Notes under the pieces: generated by a model
Seen by the model: the letters and a program-made list of their open reading frames with translations, nothing else
Told to the model about the DNA's origin: nothing
Databases searched by the model: none
Translations under genes and position numbers: made by a program
Assembly (NCBI RefSeq): GCF_043235035.1
Contig: NZ_JAZAQF010000006.1
Span: 62,001-126,000 of the forward strand
Reading direction: 5' to 3'
DNA from: CACIAM-69d sp001698445
Lineage (GTDB): Bacteria; Cyanobacteriota; Cyanobacteriia; CACIAM-69d
DNA length: 64,000 nt
In this document: positions 16,373 to 24,903 of the stretch, piece after piece
How the letters are laid out: every line of letters starts with the position of its first letter
Position numbering within the stretch: position 1 is the stretch's first letter

Positions 16373-17125
16373 TTAGAACGCGGTCTGCACTGGAACCGGC
16401 CACCAACGGGCCAAGCGTTCGGTCAACACCGCTTGGGTTTGGGCAAAGGTGGCGGCCAAGTCTCCATCGGCTGCGATTCGCACCACTCGATCGGGATCCT
16501 GAGCGGCCAAGGCTGCAAACCCTGATCGCACCCGTTCATGGAACTCGATCGCGCTGCGTTCTAGGCGATCGGCCGGGCCTCGCCGGGCCGCCCGCCGGGC
16601 CAAGCAACAGTCGATCGAGGCATCGAACCACAGGGTTAGGTCACTGGTTAAGCCCGCCGTGGCAATTCGATTCAGGGTTTCAATCAGGATTAAATCCTGC
16701 TGGCGGCCAAAGCCTTGATAGGCCACGGTGGAATCCACAAATCGATCGCTCACCACCAACGCCCCGGCGGCCAAGGCCGGTTGCAGCACCTGCGCCACAT
16801 GCTGGGCCCGATCGGCCGCGTAAAGTAACAGCTCTGTGCGATCGGCTACCTCCCAATCGCCCGACAGGAGCAAGTGGCGAATCTGTTGACCCAAGGCCGT
16901 GCCTCCCGGCTCCCGCGTCACCACCAAGGGGCGATCGCCCAGAATGCCGCTGGCCTTGAGCCAATCCACCGCCTGCTCCAGTTGGGTGGTTTTGCCTGCG
17001 CCGTCAATTCCTTCAAAGGTGACCAGCCGGCCCGGATTTGTCGGAACTGTCGGTGATAAATCCAGTGGCGACAGACCCGATCGCGGCATGGTGTCCAATC
17101 CCATAACAACTGTTTCCGTCCCCAT
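16373..17125 (-). CDS. tmk: Thymidylate kinase
   Basis: Phosphorylates dTMP to dTDP with ATP. The P-loop FEGIDGAGKTTQ starts near residue 36. The DR(F/Y) motif appears as VVSDRFVDSTVAYQGFGR. REPGGTALGQQIR and the lid-region Arg-rich stretch LARRAARRGPADRLE are also visible. The start is uncertain. ATG at 17125 (with AGGGAAG upstream), 17104 and 17089 are all in frame, and each leaves an N-terminal extension longer than usual. The frame reads further upstream, but that part is the MITE-like element at 17140-17272, so it is excluded. The insertion lies directly before the ribosome-binding site and may influence expression of tmk-holB. Confidence 0.9.
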   Translation of the reverse strand: MGTETVVMGLDTMPRSGLSPLDLSPTVPTNPGRLVTFEGIDGAGKTTQLEQAVDWLKASGILGDRPLVVTREPGGTALGQQIRHLLLSGDWEVADRTELLLYAADRAQHVAQVLQPALAAGALVVSDRFVDSTVAYQGFGRQQDLILIETLNRIATAGLTSDLTLWFDASIDCCLARRAARRGPADRLERSAIEFHERVRSGFAALAAQDPDRVVRIAADGDLAATFAQTQAVLTERLARWWPVPVQTAF

Positions 17126-17139
17126 CGCCAGCTTCCCTA

Positions 17140-17272
17140 AGAGGTTGTTTGAAAAGCCAAAATTGCTACGCTGTACGCCACAGCGATCGACGTAGACAAG
17201 GGGCTTAAGCCCCTTGTCCCCACGACCATTGGTGCTTAGCCCGTGCCAAAAGATACTTTTCAAACATCCTCT
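17140..17272. mobile_element. MITE-like element A with 17-bp terminal inverted repeats
   Basis: The left end AGAGGTTGTTTGAAAAG (17140-17156) and the right end CTTTTCAAACATCCTCT (17256-17272) are inverted copies with one mismatch. The interior of about 100 bases contains a perfect palindrome (17196-17217) also found at 10615. There is no transposase gene. The ends resemble those of element B at 54157-54280, so both may be mobilised by the same IS family. A target duplication is not clear. The element sits just upstream of tmk. Confidence 0.75.
17196..17217. repeat. 22-bp perfect palindrome, copy 2
   Basis: Contains CAAGGGGCTTAAGCCCCTTG, the sequence at 10615-10634, extended by one pair. It forms the centre of MITE-like element A. 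Confidence 0.8.
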
Positions 17273-17411
17273 CAGCAAAACCCTTGGGATCTGGTTCCGT
17301 TTTGCTAGCGATCCCTTGGTTCCGGGCCCCAAGTCCACAGTCGAGAGCAAAAGCGCTTGGGTATTATAGGGTTGGACGCGGTTCTACGCAGTTTCACGCA
17401 ATCGAATCTTC

Positions 17412-17759
17412 ATGGCTCGTTATACCTGTCTATTCTCCTTTTCACAGCCGTCAGATCAACTGCTTGGCCAGCTTGAACCCTCGCTGACCGATTGCGGTCT
17501 CAACGTCGTCCACAAAACCGTTGATTATCTCCTTGCGCGCGAACGACCGGGCAAAGTGTCCTATTACCGTTTGGTGACGGTGGAGTTGGTGATCGATCGC
17601 GCCGATGAAGTTCGCAATCGCGCTCGCTTAAACCTGATTGTTAAGAATGAAGAGCTGGCCCTTCAGCAAAATAATCATTGTCGGCAAATGTCCGAGCAAA
17701 TTGGCCAAACCTTACAGGACAGCGGTTTGCTGGAACTGCTGAGTAGTGTCACGGGCTAG
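17412..17759 (+). CDS. Small conserved cyanobacterial protein, function unknown
   Basis: Soluble protein of 115 residues beginning MARYTCLFSFSQPSDQLLGQLEP. A basic stretch (DYLLARERPGKVSYYRLVTVELVID) and an amphipathic C-terminal helix (QMSEQIGQTLQDSGLLELL) are visible. I have seen similar starts and the LAREXPGKV motif in cyanobacterial hypothetical proteins, but I know no function. It stands alone between the divergent tmk and the convergent histidine kinase, with a 21-base gap to the latter's stop. Confidence 0.75.
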   Translation: MARYTCLFSFSQPSDQLLGQLEPSLTDCGLNVVHKTVDYLLARERPGKVSYYRLVTVELVIDRADEVRNRARLNLIVKNEELALQQNNHCRQMSEQIGQTLQDSGLLELLSSVTG

Positions 17760-17780
17760 GCAATCCAGGCGATCGCGCCA

Positions 17781-20700
17781 TTAAGGAGCGAGGGTTGGCG
17801 GTTGCGCCAAATCGGCAATTTGTTCTAATTGGAAATTTTCCAGCAAGTCCTCGATCGCCTGGCAAAGGTCGTGGTAGTCGGGCGGTAACTCCATGAGCAG
17901 CGTGCGCACTTGGTCTTCATCGGCGCTGCGGGCGGCTAAGTCCAACGCCAAGCGCCACTCGATCGACAGTCCTGCAAACCGATCGCGCAGGTTCAGGGTT
18001 AGTTGCCCATGGCCGTCGAGCACCGGATGCGGAGCCACGGGTAAGGCGATCGGACAAATGGAACCTTGGGGAGCTAGCAGGCCCCGAATCAGATCCAACA
18101 ACAGAGGACAGAGCGGGGGCGAATTGGGTAGCAAGGTGCAGTCCAGCTCTTGCAAACAATGGTGATCTTGGGGATTGGGAGCGATCGCCACAATGATGCA
18201 GGGGGTGGTCACCAGGTTTTTGCGCTCGATCGCCCGGATGCGGCGAACCGTGGCCAGCCCTTCCCCGTCCGGTAGCCGCAGATCTACCCATAGGAGTCGC
18301 GGTTGCCAGGAAGTCCATTGGCGCAAGGCATCCCACCCGTGATGAACACATTGGCTTTCCAAGCCCACCTGCTTCAGATAGTTCACATAGGCCTGGCCCC
18401 GATCAAGTAGAGGATCCACAATTAACAAGCGCCCAATCCAGGGTTCGGGCGGTGTGGCCTCCAGCAGGACCAGAGGCTTGCGAGCCGGTGGTTCCGGATG
18501 TGCCAACAGGCCATCCAGGCGGGGCAAGGGCACTTGCAGCCGAAAAATGGTCAGGATGCCCGGGCGACTTTCCGCCACCAAAGAACCGCCCATCAGCAGG
18601 GCCAGCCGCTGCCCGATCGCCAAGCCCAATCCCGTGCCCTGGCGCAGGCGACGGCCGGCCTTGGCTTGCACAAAGGGTTCAAAGATGTCAGTCATTTCCT
18701 CGGGGTGAATGCCTTCTCCGGTGTTGCTAATTTCAAAAACAAGCAGGTCACCTTCGCCTAAATCAACGGAAAGAGTGACTTGGCCGGGCATTCCAACGAA
18801 TTTGAAGGCGTTATCGAGCAAGTTGGTTAAAATTTGCCGCAGCCGCCGGCCATCACCCTTCACCCAATGGGGAATCGTGCCCGCCACGGCCATTTGAAAA
18901 TGGACACGGGCACTGCGCGATCGCATCTCAAAAATTTCCTGTAAGTCGTTCAGCAGGGCCAACAGGTCAAAATCGATCGGCTCTAGTTCCAGGTGATCCG
19001 TTTCCACGCGGGCGATCGAGAGCAAATCATCAATCAGTTGCAGCAGGTAGGATCCATTGCGGGCGATCGCGTCCAGATGTTCCAGAGCTGGATCCGTGGG
19101 GGGAGCAATCAGACCCAAAACGCGCGATCTCAGCAGTTGCCCAAATCCCAAAATGGCGTGGAGCGGCGTGCGCAACTCATGGGTCACATTGGCCAAAAAG
19201 ACCGTCTTGGCACGGTTGGCCTGTTCCGCCGCATCCCGGGCCGCCGCCAAGTGGTGATTCGCCACCGCCAAGGCCGCCGTCCGCTCTGAAACCTGTCGTT
19301 CCAGGTTTTGGTTGTAGCTCACCAACAATTCCTCAGTTACCTTGCGATCGGTGATGTCCTGTAGCACCACGATCGCCCCGGTCACGGCCTGCTCGCTGTC
19401 AAACAGCGGCACGGCCAACACCTCCAAGGGCACGCGGCGGCCGTGGGTTTGCTGCACATCCAGCCGAGTGGGCGCAACGGTTTTTCCCTCCAGGGCCAAA
19501 ACTCCCGGTAACTGGTGAATGGGAAATTCGGCCTCGCTACCGGCCAAGAACAGACGGTGATGCAAGGTTTTGTAGGTGCGCCCCAACGGTTGCAGCCCGA
19601 TCGGCAATTGCAAGAGGCCCCCCGCCACGGAGTTAACGTATTGCAAGGAACCGTCTTGGCTCAAAACCAACACCCCCATGGGTAGCGATTCCAGCACTTG
19701 GGTTAAGTGACTTTTGCTGTCTTGGAGAGCGCTGAAGGACAAGCGCAGGGTGGCCGCCATGGCGTTGAAGGTTTGGGCCAAGGCATCAAACTCTTGCACC
19801 CCCGTGTTGCTGTCTACGGGTTGAAACTGGATGCGGGCGGCGGCGCGGGTGGCCTGGTTCAGTTGCTCCAGGGGGCGCAAAACCTGCTGCACCGTCCACC
19901 ATCCGATGCCCATGGCCAACAGCAGTGCTGTGCCGGCCAACAGCAACATGATTTCGGCAGTTTCTTGGACATCACCCAGAAAGGCCGATTCGGGAACCAA
20001 CACCGCAATCCACCAATCGGGGGTCATGGGGTGGTTGCAGCGCTCGAGGTGCAGCAGGTAGCGCTTGCCGTGGAATTGATAGAGCTGGCTGGTGCGATCG
20101 GGCAGGTAGCGAAATCCCCCGAACCGATCGAGCAGGTAGTAGCCAGTGCTTTGGATGGCGCGATCGGGGAAGCTTTGCAAGGACAAGGGGTGCAGTTGGT
20201 TCAATTCGCCCCGCTGTTCCACCCGATAGGGCAACTGATCGCTGGAGGTGGCCACCACCGTCCCCTCATCGGTGAACACAAAAACCTGACCCTGAGGTGG
20301 TAAGGGAATCGATCGCAGCAATTGCCCCACGGTCATCAGGTTTAAGTTGGCGCTAAACACCCCCAACAACCGGCCGGAGCGATCGTCATACAGCGGCCAG
20401 GCATAGTGCATCACCCAATCGGCGCTCCATTGCCAGTTGCGGTTTTGCTGGCGCTGATCCAAGCTGCTCCAAGTGGGCTGGCCAACCCCCACCGCCGCAT
20501 TAAACCAAGCCTGGGATTGGGGTTCGCTGGTCCAATAGAGCCGAGGGCGACCCGCTGGCTGCCCCCGATCGCTCACGGACCACTGCCAGACACTTTGGTT
20601 ATGGCTTTGGCCGTTGGCAAAGCGTCGCCACCCCCCTAACCGCGATACCCCGCGCAAATTGCCCTGGGGATCGCTATAAACCAACTGGCCCAAGTCGGGA

Positions 20701-21062
20701 AACTCCCGCAACCGTCGCCAGAGGTATTGTTCGATCGCCCGCCAATCCCCTTGAGGCCATTGCCCTGCCAGGAAATCATTGGTTTGCAGTTGGGCAACGG
20801 TGCTGTAAGTCCGAAAAAGGTTGGTGAGCTGTAAATGGGCCTGCTGGCTGCTCATTTGCAGCAGTTGCTTGGTATTTTCGGTGGCAACGGTGCGATTGCT
20901 GCGGAGGGCTAAGTAGGCGATCGCCCCCACCACCAGCACCAATTGGATCACGAACGGCACAATGATCAGCCACCGCAGGGAGACCGCCCAACCGCCGCCC
21001 GCCGAAGGAGCGGTGGTCTGCGATCGAACCTGGGGTGGCGACTCTGGGGCAGTTGGTTTCAA
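17781..21062 (-). CDS. Large hybrid sensor histidine kinase with degenerate receiver
   Basis: Membrane sensor of 1093 residues. The order is TM1 (~28-53), a large periplasmic Cache-like sensor (~55-365), TM2 (~371-391), HAMP (~393-445) and PAS (~450-575). A HisKA domain follows with phosphoryl-accepting His628 in FLANVTHELRTPLHAILGF, then HATPase (N box LLDNAFKF ~749-755, DIFEPF, GTGLGLAIGQ ~809-817). A receiver-like domain follows (~875-995, Asp927 in LLWVDLRLPDGEG), and then ~100 residues of unclear fold. The receiver has only one acidic residue at the metal site (IVDP) and no conserved lysine, so phosphotransfer is doubtful. No response regulator is adjacent. It lies 104 bases downstream of fmt on the same strand. 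Confidence 0.88.
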   Translation of the reverse strand: MKPTAPESPPQVRSQTTAPSAGGGWAVSLRWLIIVPFVIQLVLVVGAIAYLALRSNRTVATENTKQLLQMSSQQAHLQLTNLFRTYSTVAQLQTNDFLAGQWPQGDWRAIEQYLWRRLREFPDLGQLVYSDPQGNLRGVSRLGGWRRFANGQSHNQSVWQWSVSDRGQPAGRPRLYWTSEPQSQAWFNAAVGVGQPTWSSLDQRQQNRNWQWSADWVMHYAWPLYDDRSGRLLGVFSANLNLMTVGQLLRSIPLPPQGQVFVFTDEGTVVATSSDQLPYRVEQRGELNQLHPLSLQSFPDRAIQSTGYYLLDRFGGFRYLPDRTSQLYQFHGKRYLLHLERCNHPMTPDWWIAVLVPESAFLGDVQETAEIMLLLAGTALLLAMGIGWWTVQQVLRPLEQLNQATRAAARIQFQPVDSNTGVQEFDALAQTFNAMAATLRLSFSALQDSKSHLTQVLESLPMGVLVLSQDGSLQYVNSVAGGLLQLPIGLQPLGRTYKTLHHRLFLAGSEAEFPIHQLPGVLALEGKTVAPTRLDVQQTHGRRVPLEVLAVPLFDSEQAVTGAIVVLQDITDRKVTEELLVSYNQNLERQVSERTAALAVANHHLAAARDAAEQANRAKTVFLANVTHELRTPLHAILGFGQLLRSRVLGLIAPPTDPALEHLDAIARNGSYLLQLIDDLLSIARVETDHLELEPIDFDLLALLNDLQEIFEMRSRSARVHFQMAVAGTIPHWVKGDGRRLRQILTNLLDNAFKFVGMPGQVTLSVDLGEGDLLVFEISNTGEGIHPEEMTDIFEPFVQAKAGRRLRQGTGLGLAIGQRLALLMGGSLVAESRPGILTIFRLQVPLPRLDGLLAHPEPPARKPLVLLEATPPEPWIGRLLIVDPLLDRGQAYVNYLKQVGLESQCVHHGWDALRQWTSWQPRLLWVDLRLPDGEGLATVRRIRAIERKNLVTTPCIIVAIAPNPQDHHCLQELDCTLLPNSPPLCPLLLDLIRGLLAPQGSICPIALPVAPHPVLDGHGQLTLNLRDRFAGLSIEWRLALDLAARSADEDQVRTLLMELPPDYHDLCQAIEDLLENFQLEQIADLAQPPTLAP

Positions 21063-21115
21063 GCGTGCTCTCCTCTAGGGCCGAGGCGCAAGCAAGGGGC
21101 TAATCAACAATTGAG

Positions 21116-21150
21116 GCCGAGGCGATTGAAATTGAAGCCGAGGCGATTGA
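21116..21150. repeat. Spaced direct repeat between fmt and the hybrid kinase gene
   Basis: GCCGAGGCGATTGA occurs twice with a 21-base period (GCCGAGGCGATTGAAATTGAA then GCCGAGGCGATTGATC). It lies in the short gap between the fmt stop and the kinase start. Confidence 0.65.
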
Positions 21151-21166
21151 TCAATCGCGTCAAAAC

Positions 21167-22180
21167 TCAAGCATCGGGAACTAAACATTCACCGGGTTGT
21201 AGACGCAGGCCGTTGGCAAAGTCCCAGCCAGCTTGCGGCCGTTTGCCCGCAGGCACCACTTGGCGCAACAGTAGATAATCTTGCCCAGTGCGCACCACGG
21301 GCCCCCATCCCTTGAGGATGCCGACGATCGTTCCGGGTGGCCCCGCGATCGCCTGCCACTGGGCCTGTAAATTCTCCCATTGGGCGGCGAGGGAACCAAA
21401 ACTCTCGGGTAATTGAGACCAAAATGCTGCACCCAAAGGGGCCGTTTCCAATAGCTTCAGGCCGTTGCCGCGCAACTGGCTGTGGCAGTTGGGGATCATG
21501 GCCCGCACTTGGTTATGGATTGCCAAGGCCGAATGCGACCAGTCGATCGCCCATTCCTCTTTTTTGATTGGGGGGGCGTGGGTGGCTCCGGCCGGTTGGG
21601 CTTGGGGTTGCAGCGACCCATCGGCCAAACCGTGCAGGGTGGGAGGCAACAGATCCGCCGCGATCGCCGCCAGTCGTTCCGCCAAGCTTTGGGCGTGGTC
21701 TAGGAGGTCGATCGGGGTGTCGCCCCGCAGCAACATCGGGCCCGTGTCCATCCCTTCATCCATCAGCATGGTGACAATGCCCGTGAGGCGATCGCCCGCT
21801 TGCAAGCACCGCTGAATCGGGGCCGCGCCGCGATAGGCCGGCAGGATCGAACCATGGCCATTGATGCAACCCAACCGGGGCATGGCCAACATTTCCGCCG
21901 ACAGCAGTTGCCCATAGGCCACCACCACAAAGGCATCGGCTTGGGTGGCACGCAGGCGATCGAGGGTTTCGGGATCTTTTTTGACCCGATCGGGCTGCCA
22001 AACCGGGATGCCCGCCGCCAGGGCCAGTTGCTTCACCGGGGAAGGAATTAGGTCGCTGCCCCGTCCCCGCCGTCGATCGGGTTGGGTCACCACGGCCAAG
22101 ACTTCAAAATCTGGCTCATTGATCAGGCGCTGCAAACTGGGAACCGCAAAGGTGGGAGTACCGAAAAAAACAAGCCGCAT
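21167..22180 (-). CDS. fmt: Methionyl-tRNA formyltransferase
   Basis: Enzyme of 337 residues that formylates initiator Met-tRNA using 10-formyl-THF. The N-terminal Rossmann domain starts MRLVFFGTPTFAVPSL and contains the catalytic region CINGHGSILPAYRGAAPIQ, with Asn and His as in the NxH motif. The catalytic Asp is in MLMDEGMDTGPML. The C-terminal domain (~210-337) binds tRNA. The start is set at ATG 22180 because homologues begin MRxVFFGTP; the longer frame to 22240 is not supported. It lies between the OmpA-domain gene (94 bases upstream) and the hybrid kinase gene, all on the same strand. No def gene is adjacent. Confidence 0.95.
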   Translation of the reverse strand: MRLVFFGTPTFAVPSLQRLINEPDFEVLAVVTQPDRRRGRGSDLIPSPVKQLALAAGIPVWQPDRVKKDPETLDRLRATQADAFVVVAYGQLLSAEMLAMPRLGCINGHGSILPAYRGAAPIQRCLQAGDRLTGIVTMLMDEGMDTGPMLLRGDTPIDLLDHAQSLAERLAAIAADLLPPTLHGLADGSLQPQAQPAGATHAPPIKKEEWAIDWSHSALAIHNQVRAMIPNCHSQLRGNGLKLLETAPLGAAFWSQLPESFGSLAAQWENLQAQWQAIAGPPGTIVGILKGWGPVVRTGQDYLLLRQVVPAGKRPQAGWDFANGLRLQPGECLVPDA

Positions 22181-22274
22181 GGTGATAGGAAAAACAAAAC
22201 GGTCGGAGGGGCGATCGATACTGAACCCAACGCAAGCCAAACGCCGTGACCAGCGGGCCGATCAGGGGTGCCGA

Positions 22275-23222
22275 TCAGGGGTTCATCAACGGTTCAATCA
22301 CAATTTCAATTCGTCGATTGCGCTGCTGGCTGGCGGGATCCGGGTCAGGCGTGAGGGGCCGGCTGGCCCCGAAGCCGGCCGTAACCCAACGGTAGGGGCC
22401 CGCGAGCCGATCGGCCAGGTATTGACCCACAGCCTTGGCCCGGCGCAGGGTTAATTCTCGGTTCGCAGCCGGATCCCCGATCGCGTCGCTGTGGCCGGCA
22501 ATGCGCACGGTTGCGCCTGGGTAGTTTCGCAAGTCGGCGGCAATGGTATCCAGAATGGCTCCGGCTGCCGGTTGCAGGTTGCTGTGATTGTCCTGAAACA
22601 ACAAATCCGTTGGCAGGGCGATGGTTAGGCGGCCGGCGGTTTGGGTGGGGCTGCTGCGGGTGGGGGATGGTGCGCTGCGGGGTGTGGATTCCGTGCTGTT
22701 CAGGGCTTGGGCGATCGCCTGCACCCGTTGCTCGATCGGCCCCGTGGGATTGCGATTGCCCAACTCCCCTTCAATGGCCGTGGCCTCCCCAATCAGGGCG
22801 TTCAGATCCGCTTCGAGGGCTTGCAGTTGGGTTTGCAGGGCCTTGCGTCGATCGGGGCTGAGGGGTGTGGTTGGAACCGGTGATGCACTCAGGGTTGGGC
22901 TGGGGCTGGGAAGGGGGGTTGTGGGTAAGGTGAGCGGGCCGGGCGATCGGGGCCAACGGGTTAACCATTGATCCAATTGGCGCAGGGCCAATTCCAGCGG
23001 TGGGGTGCTGGTGATGGTTCCCGGCACCCAGCGAGCGGCAGCTACCCCGCCCAAAACCCCCGCACTCCCCAGTCCCAACAGCAGGGCCAGCCGCAACAGG
23101 GCGACAAGCCAACCCCAAGGGCCCGGTCGGGGCGATCGAGCCGGAGGACGACCGGGCCGGCGCGATCGGTTCCGATTGGGTTGGGGATCTGGGGTGGGCG
23201 GTAGTTCAAACGGCGATTGCAA
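22275..23222 (-). CDS. OmpA-domain membrane protein
   Basis: Protein of 315 residues. A basic/proline-rich N-terminus (~1-40), one membrane helix (~42-65) and a Pro/Ser/Thr linker are followed by a short coiled-coil stretch (ALQTQLQALEADLNALIGEATAIEGEL, ~130-155). The C-terminal OmpA peptidoglycan-binding domain (~200-310) reads FQDNHSNLQPAAGAILDTIAADLRNYPGATVRIAGHSDAIGDPAANRELTLRRAKAV. It probably links the cytoplasmic membrane to peptidoglycan. The only upstream start in frame is TTG at 23222 with a weak ribosome-binding site, so the N-terminus is uncertain. It reads in the same direction as the pentapeptide gene (91 bases upstream) and fmt. Confidence 0.85.
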   Translation of the reverse strand: MQSPFELPPTPDPQPNRNRSRRPGRPPARSPRPGPWGWLVALLRLALLLGLGSAGVLGGVAAARWVPGTITSTPPLELALRQLDQWLTRWPRSPGPLTLPTTPLPSPSPTLSASPVPTTPLSPDRRKALQTQLQALEADLNALIGEATAIEGELGNRNPTGPIEQRVQAIAQALNSTESTPRSAPSPTRSSPTQTAGRLTIALPTDLLFQDNHSNLQPAAGAILDTIAADLRNYPGATVRIAGHSDAIGDPAANRELTLRRAKAVGQYLADRLAGPYRWVTAGFGASRPLTPDPDPASQQRNRRIEIVIEPLMNP

Positions 23223-23313
23223 AACTCAAAACGTCCTATGGCTTGACCTTGAGGTTGACCGATCGATTGACCAGACGGGACTGTTTCCATTCTAGGCTGG
23301 TTCTTTGCTGGGC

Positions 23314-24507
23314 CTAGCGCCCGAGCTTGTTTTCAATCCCTTCGCAACCGCCGGGAATTGTGCCGCGTGTGCGTTCCCCGCCCCACATGCAGCAATAGAC
23401 CCGATCGGTCTCAGAAAGATCGACCGCGCCGCTCAAGTCGGCATTTTCAATCACGGCTCCTGTGCCTTCGCCGGTTTGGTAGTTGGCTTCGTCGTCCTCG
23501 CGCGATCGGGGCGTGGTGGTTTCCAAATTGCCGTAAAACAGCCTGACTCCCTTCAAATCGGCTCCCCGCAAATTGGCCTCAAATAAAATAGTACGGCTGA
23601 GGTTGGCCCGGGTTAAGTTACAACCGCTGAGGTCGGCCCGCACTAGATTGGTTTCCCCCAGGTCAACCCACCGTAGATCTGTGCCCTGAAGATCGGCCCC
23701 CGCCAACATCACGCCCAGGTCAATGACCCGCACACCTCTGGCCCGATCTTCTTCGTAGCCGCCGGAACCGTCCAAGATGGGCCGACCCAGCAGGCGATCG
23801 CGCTTGAGGGGCGTAACGAGTTTGGCTTGGGACAAAAAACGCACAATTTTGGCCTTGCCCTCCGCATCCACACTACCCAGGATGGCGGCGGTACGGCCTT
23901 CCGCGATCGCCCGTTCTTGGGGCCAATCTTCCAAAAAACCCTGCTCATCCAAGGCCAAATCGGACACGCCTTGGAAATAGGCATCGATGGTTTGCTGTTG
24001 GGTAATCCGATTTTGCTGAATGGTTAAATCCCGCGAGAGCACGTATTGTTGCCAGGCCACATAGACCGCCAACACGGCGATCGCAATTTGGCCCAAGGCT
24101 CCCAGGGCTTCGCTGATGGCTCCCACCGCATCCCAATTGATGCTGAGGCGGGTTCCCTGTTCCCCTTGCGATCGCTCCGTACCCCACAACAGCAGCAACC
24201 CAAAGACCCCAATGATCGACCCCAAGGCCCCCGCGATCGGCACACGCCAGGAGACGGGGATCAGTTGAGTCCAGAGCTGGCTGCGAAACGGCGTGAGCAA
24301 CCACAGCCCCGTGCCCAAGGCTCCCAAGCCACCCATTAACCCCAGCCAGAGATTGCCGGAAATTAGCCCCATGGCTAACAGGGCGATCGTGGTGGGAACA
24401 ACCACTGTGGTCAGGGTGCGGGATAGGGGTGAGGCAATGCGATCGACCAGCATCGATCGACCACCCGTCCCGATTCCCCCCTCCGATTTTTCAACAGACA
24501 AGCTCAT
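23314..24507 (-). CDS. Pentapeptide-repeat membrane protein
   Basis: Protein of 397 residues. Three or four hydrophobic segments occur in the first ~165 residues (VVVPTTIALLAMGLISG, LWLGLMGGLGALGTGLWLL, VPIAGALGSIIGVFGLLLLWG, LGQIAIAVLAVYVAWQQYV). A cytoplasmic domain (~165-280) and pentapeptide repeats follow (~285-350; MLAGADLQGTDLRWVDLGETNLVRADLSGCNLTRANLS...), which should fold as a right-handed quadrilateral beta helix. ATG at 24507 is supported by AAGGAG seven bases upstream; the longer frame is rejected. The function is unknown. It heads the minus-strand run that continues with the OmpA-domain gene and fmt. Confidence 0.85.
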   Translation of the reverse strand: MSLSVEKSEGGIGTGGRSMLVDRIASPLSRTLTTVVVPTTIALLAMGLISGNLWLGLMGGLGALGTGLWLLTPFRSQLWTQLIPVSWRVPIAGALGSIIGVFGLLLLWGTERSQGEQGTRLSINWDAVGAISEALGALGQIAIAVLAVYVAWQQYVLSRDLTIQQNRITQQQTIDAYFQGVSDLALDEQGFLEDWPQERAIAEGRTAAILGSVDAEGKAKIVRFLSQAKLVTPLKRDRLLGRPILDGSGGYEEDRARGVRVIDLGVMLAGADLQGTDLRWVDLGETNLVRADLSGCNLTRANLSRTILFEANLRGADLKGVRLFYGNLETTTPRSREDDEANYQTGEGTGAVIENADLSGAVDLSETDRVYCCMWGGERTRGTIPGGCEGIENKLGR

Positions 24508-24903
24508 GCCACGGCTCCTTGCTCGACATCCTACGCTATACCGCTTGAAATGTAAGGATTGAAATGTAAGGTTATGGCTGAAAAGCCTGAAAAGGCTGAT
24601 CGGTATTGTTTCTACCCAATGCCTGAGCAAGAGTTAGGGACGCAAGCTTGGTAAGAGCGACAAGAGCGCATGGAATACGCTCAAATATTTTCCATGTTGG
24701 CTGAACTCTGCAATTTCCAAAATGCCAAGGGCCAATCATGGCCCCAAAACTTCTTTAAAACGGTAGCAATTGATTTTGACGCAGGCTACAGTTCCCTGAG
24801 AGACTAGACCATTAACGCCAGCCACGAGCTTGTAGCGCTGCCGACCGGCAACCTTGGCAACGTCTGATCTGGCAGTCATCCCTAATGTGAACTTCCGAGA
24901 AAC
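24508..24903. other. Divergent intergenic region
   Basis: This 396-base gap separates the divergent pentapeptide and aspC genes. It holds a 14-bp tandem duplication (24545-24571). No ORF or RNA gene was recognised; it presumably carries the promoters of both genes. Confidence 0.55.
24545..24571. repeat. 14-bp tandem duplication
   Basis: TTGAAATGTAAGGA is followed by TTGAAATGTAAGG, in the divergent promoter region. Confidence 0.85.

Noticed and set aside
17126..17350. Upstream continuation of the tmk reading frame
   Set aside because: It reads through the MITE-like element and has no Tmk features.
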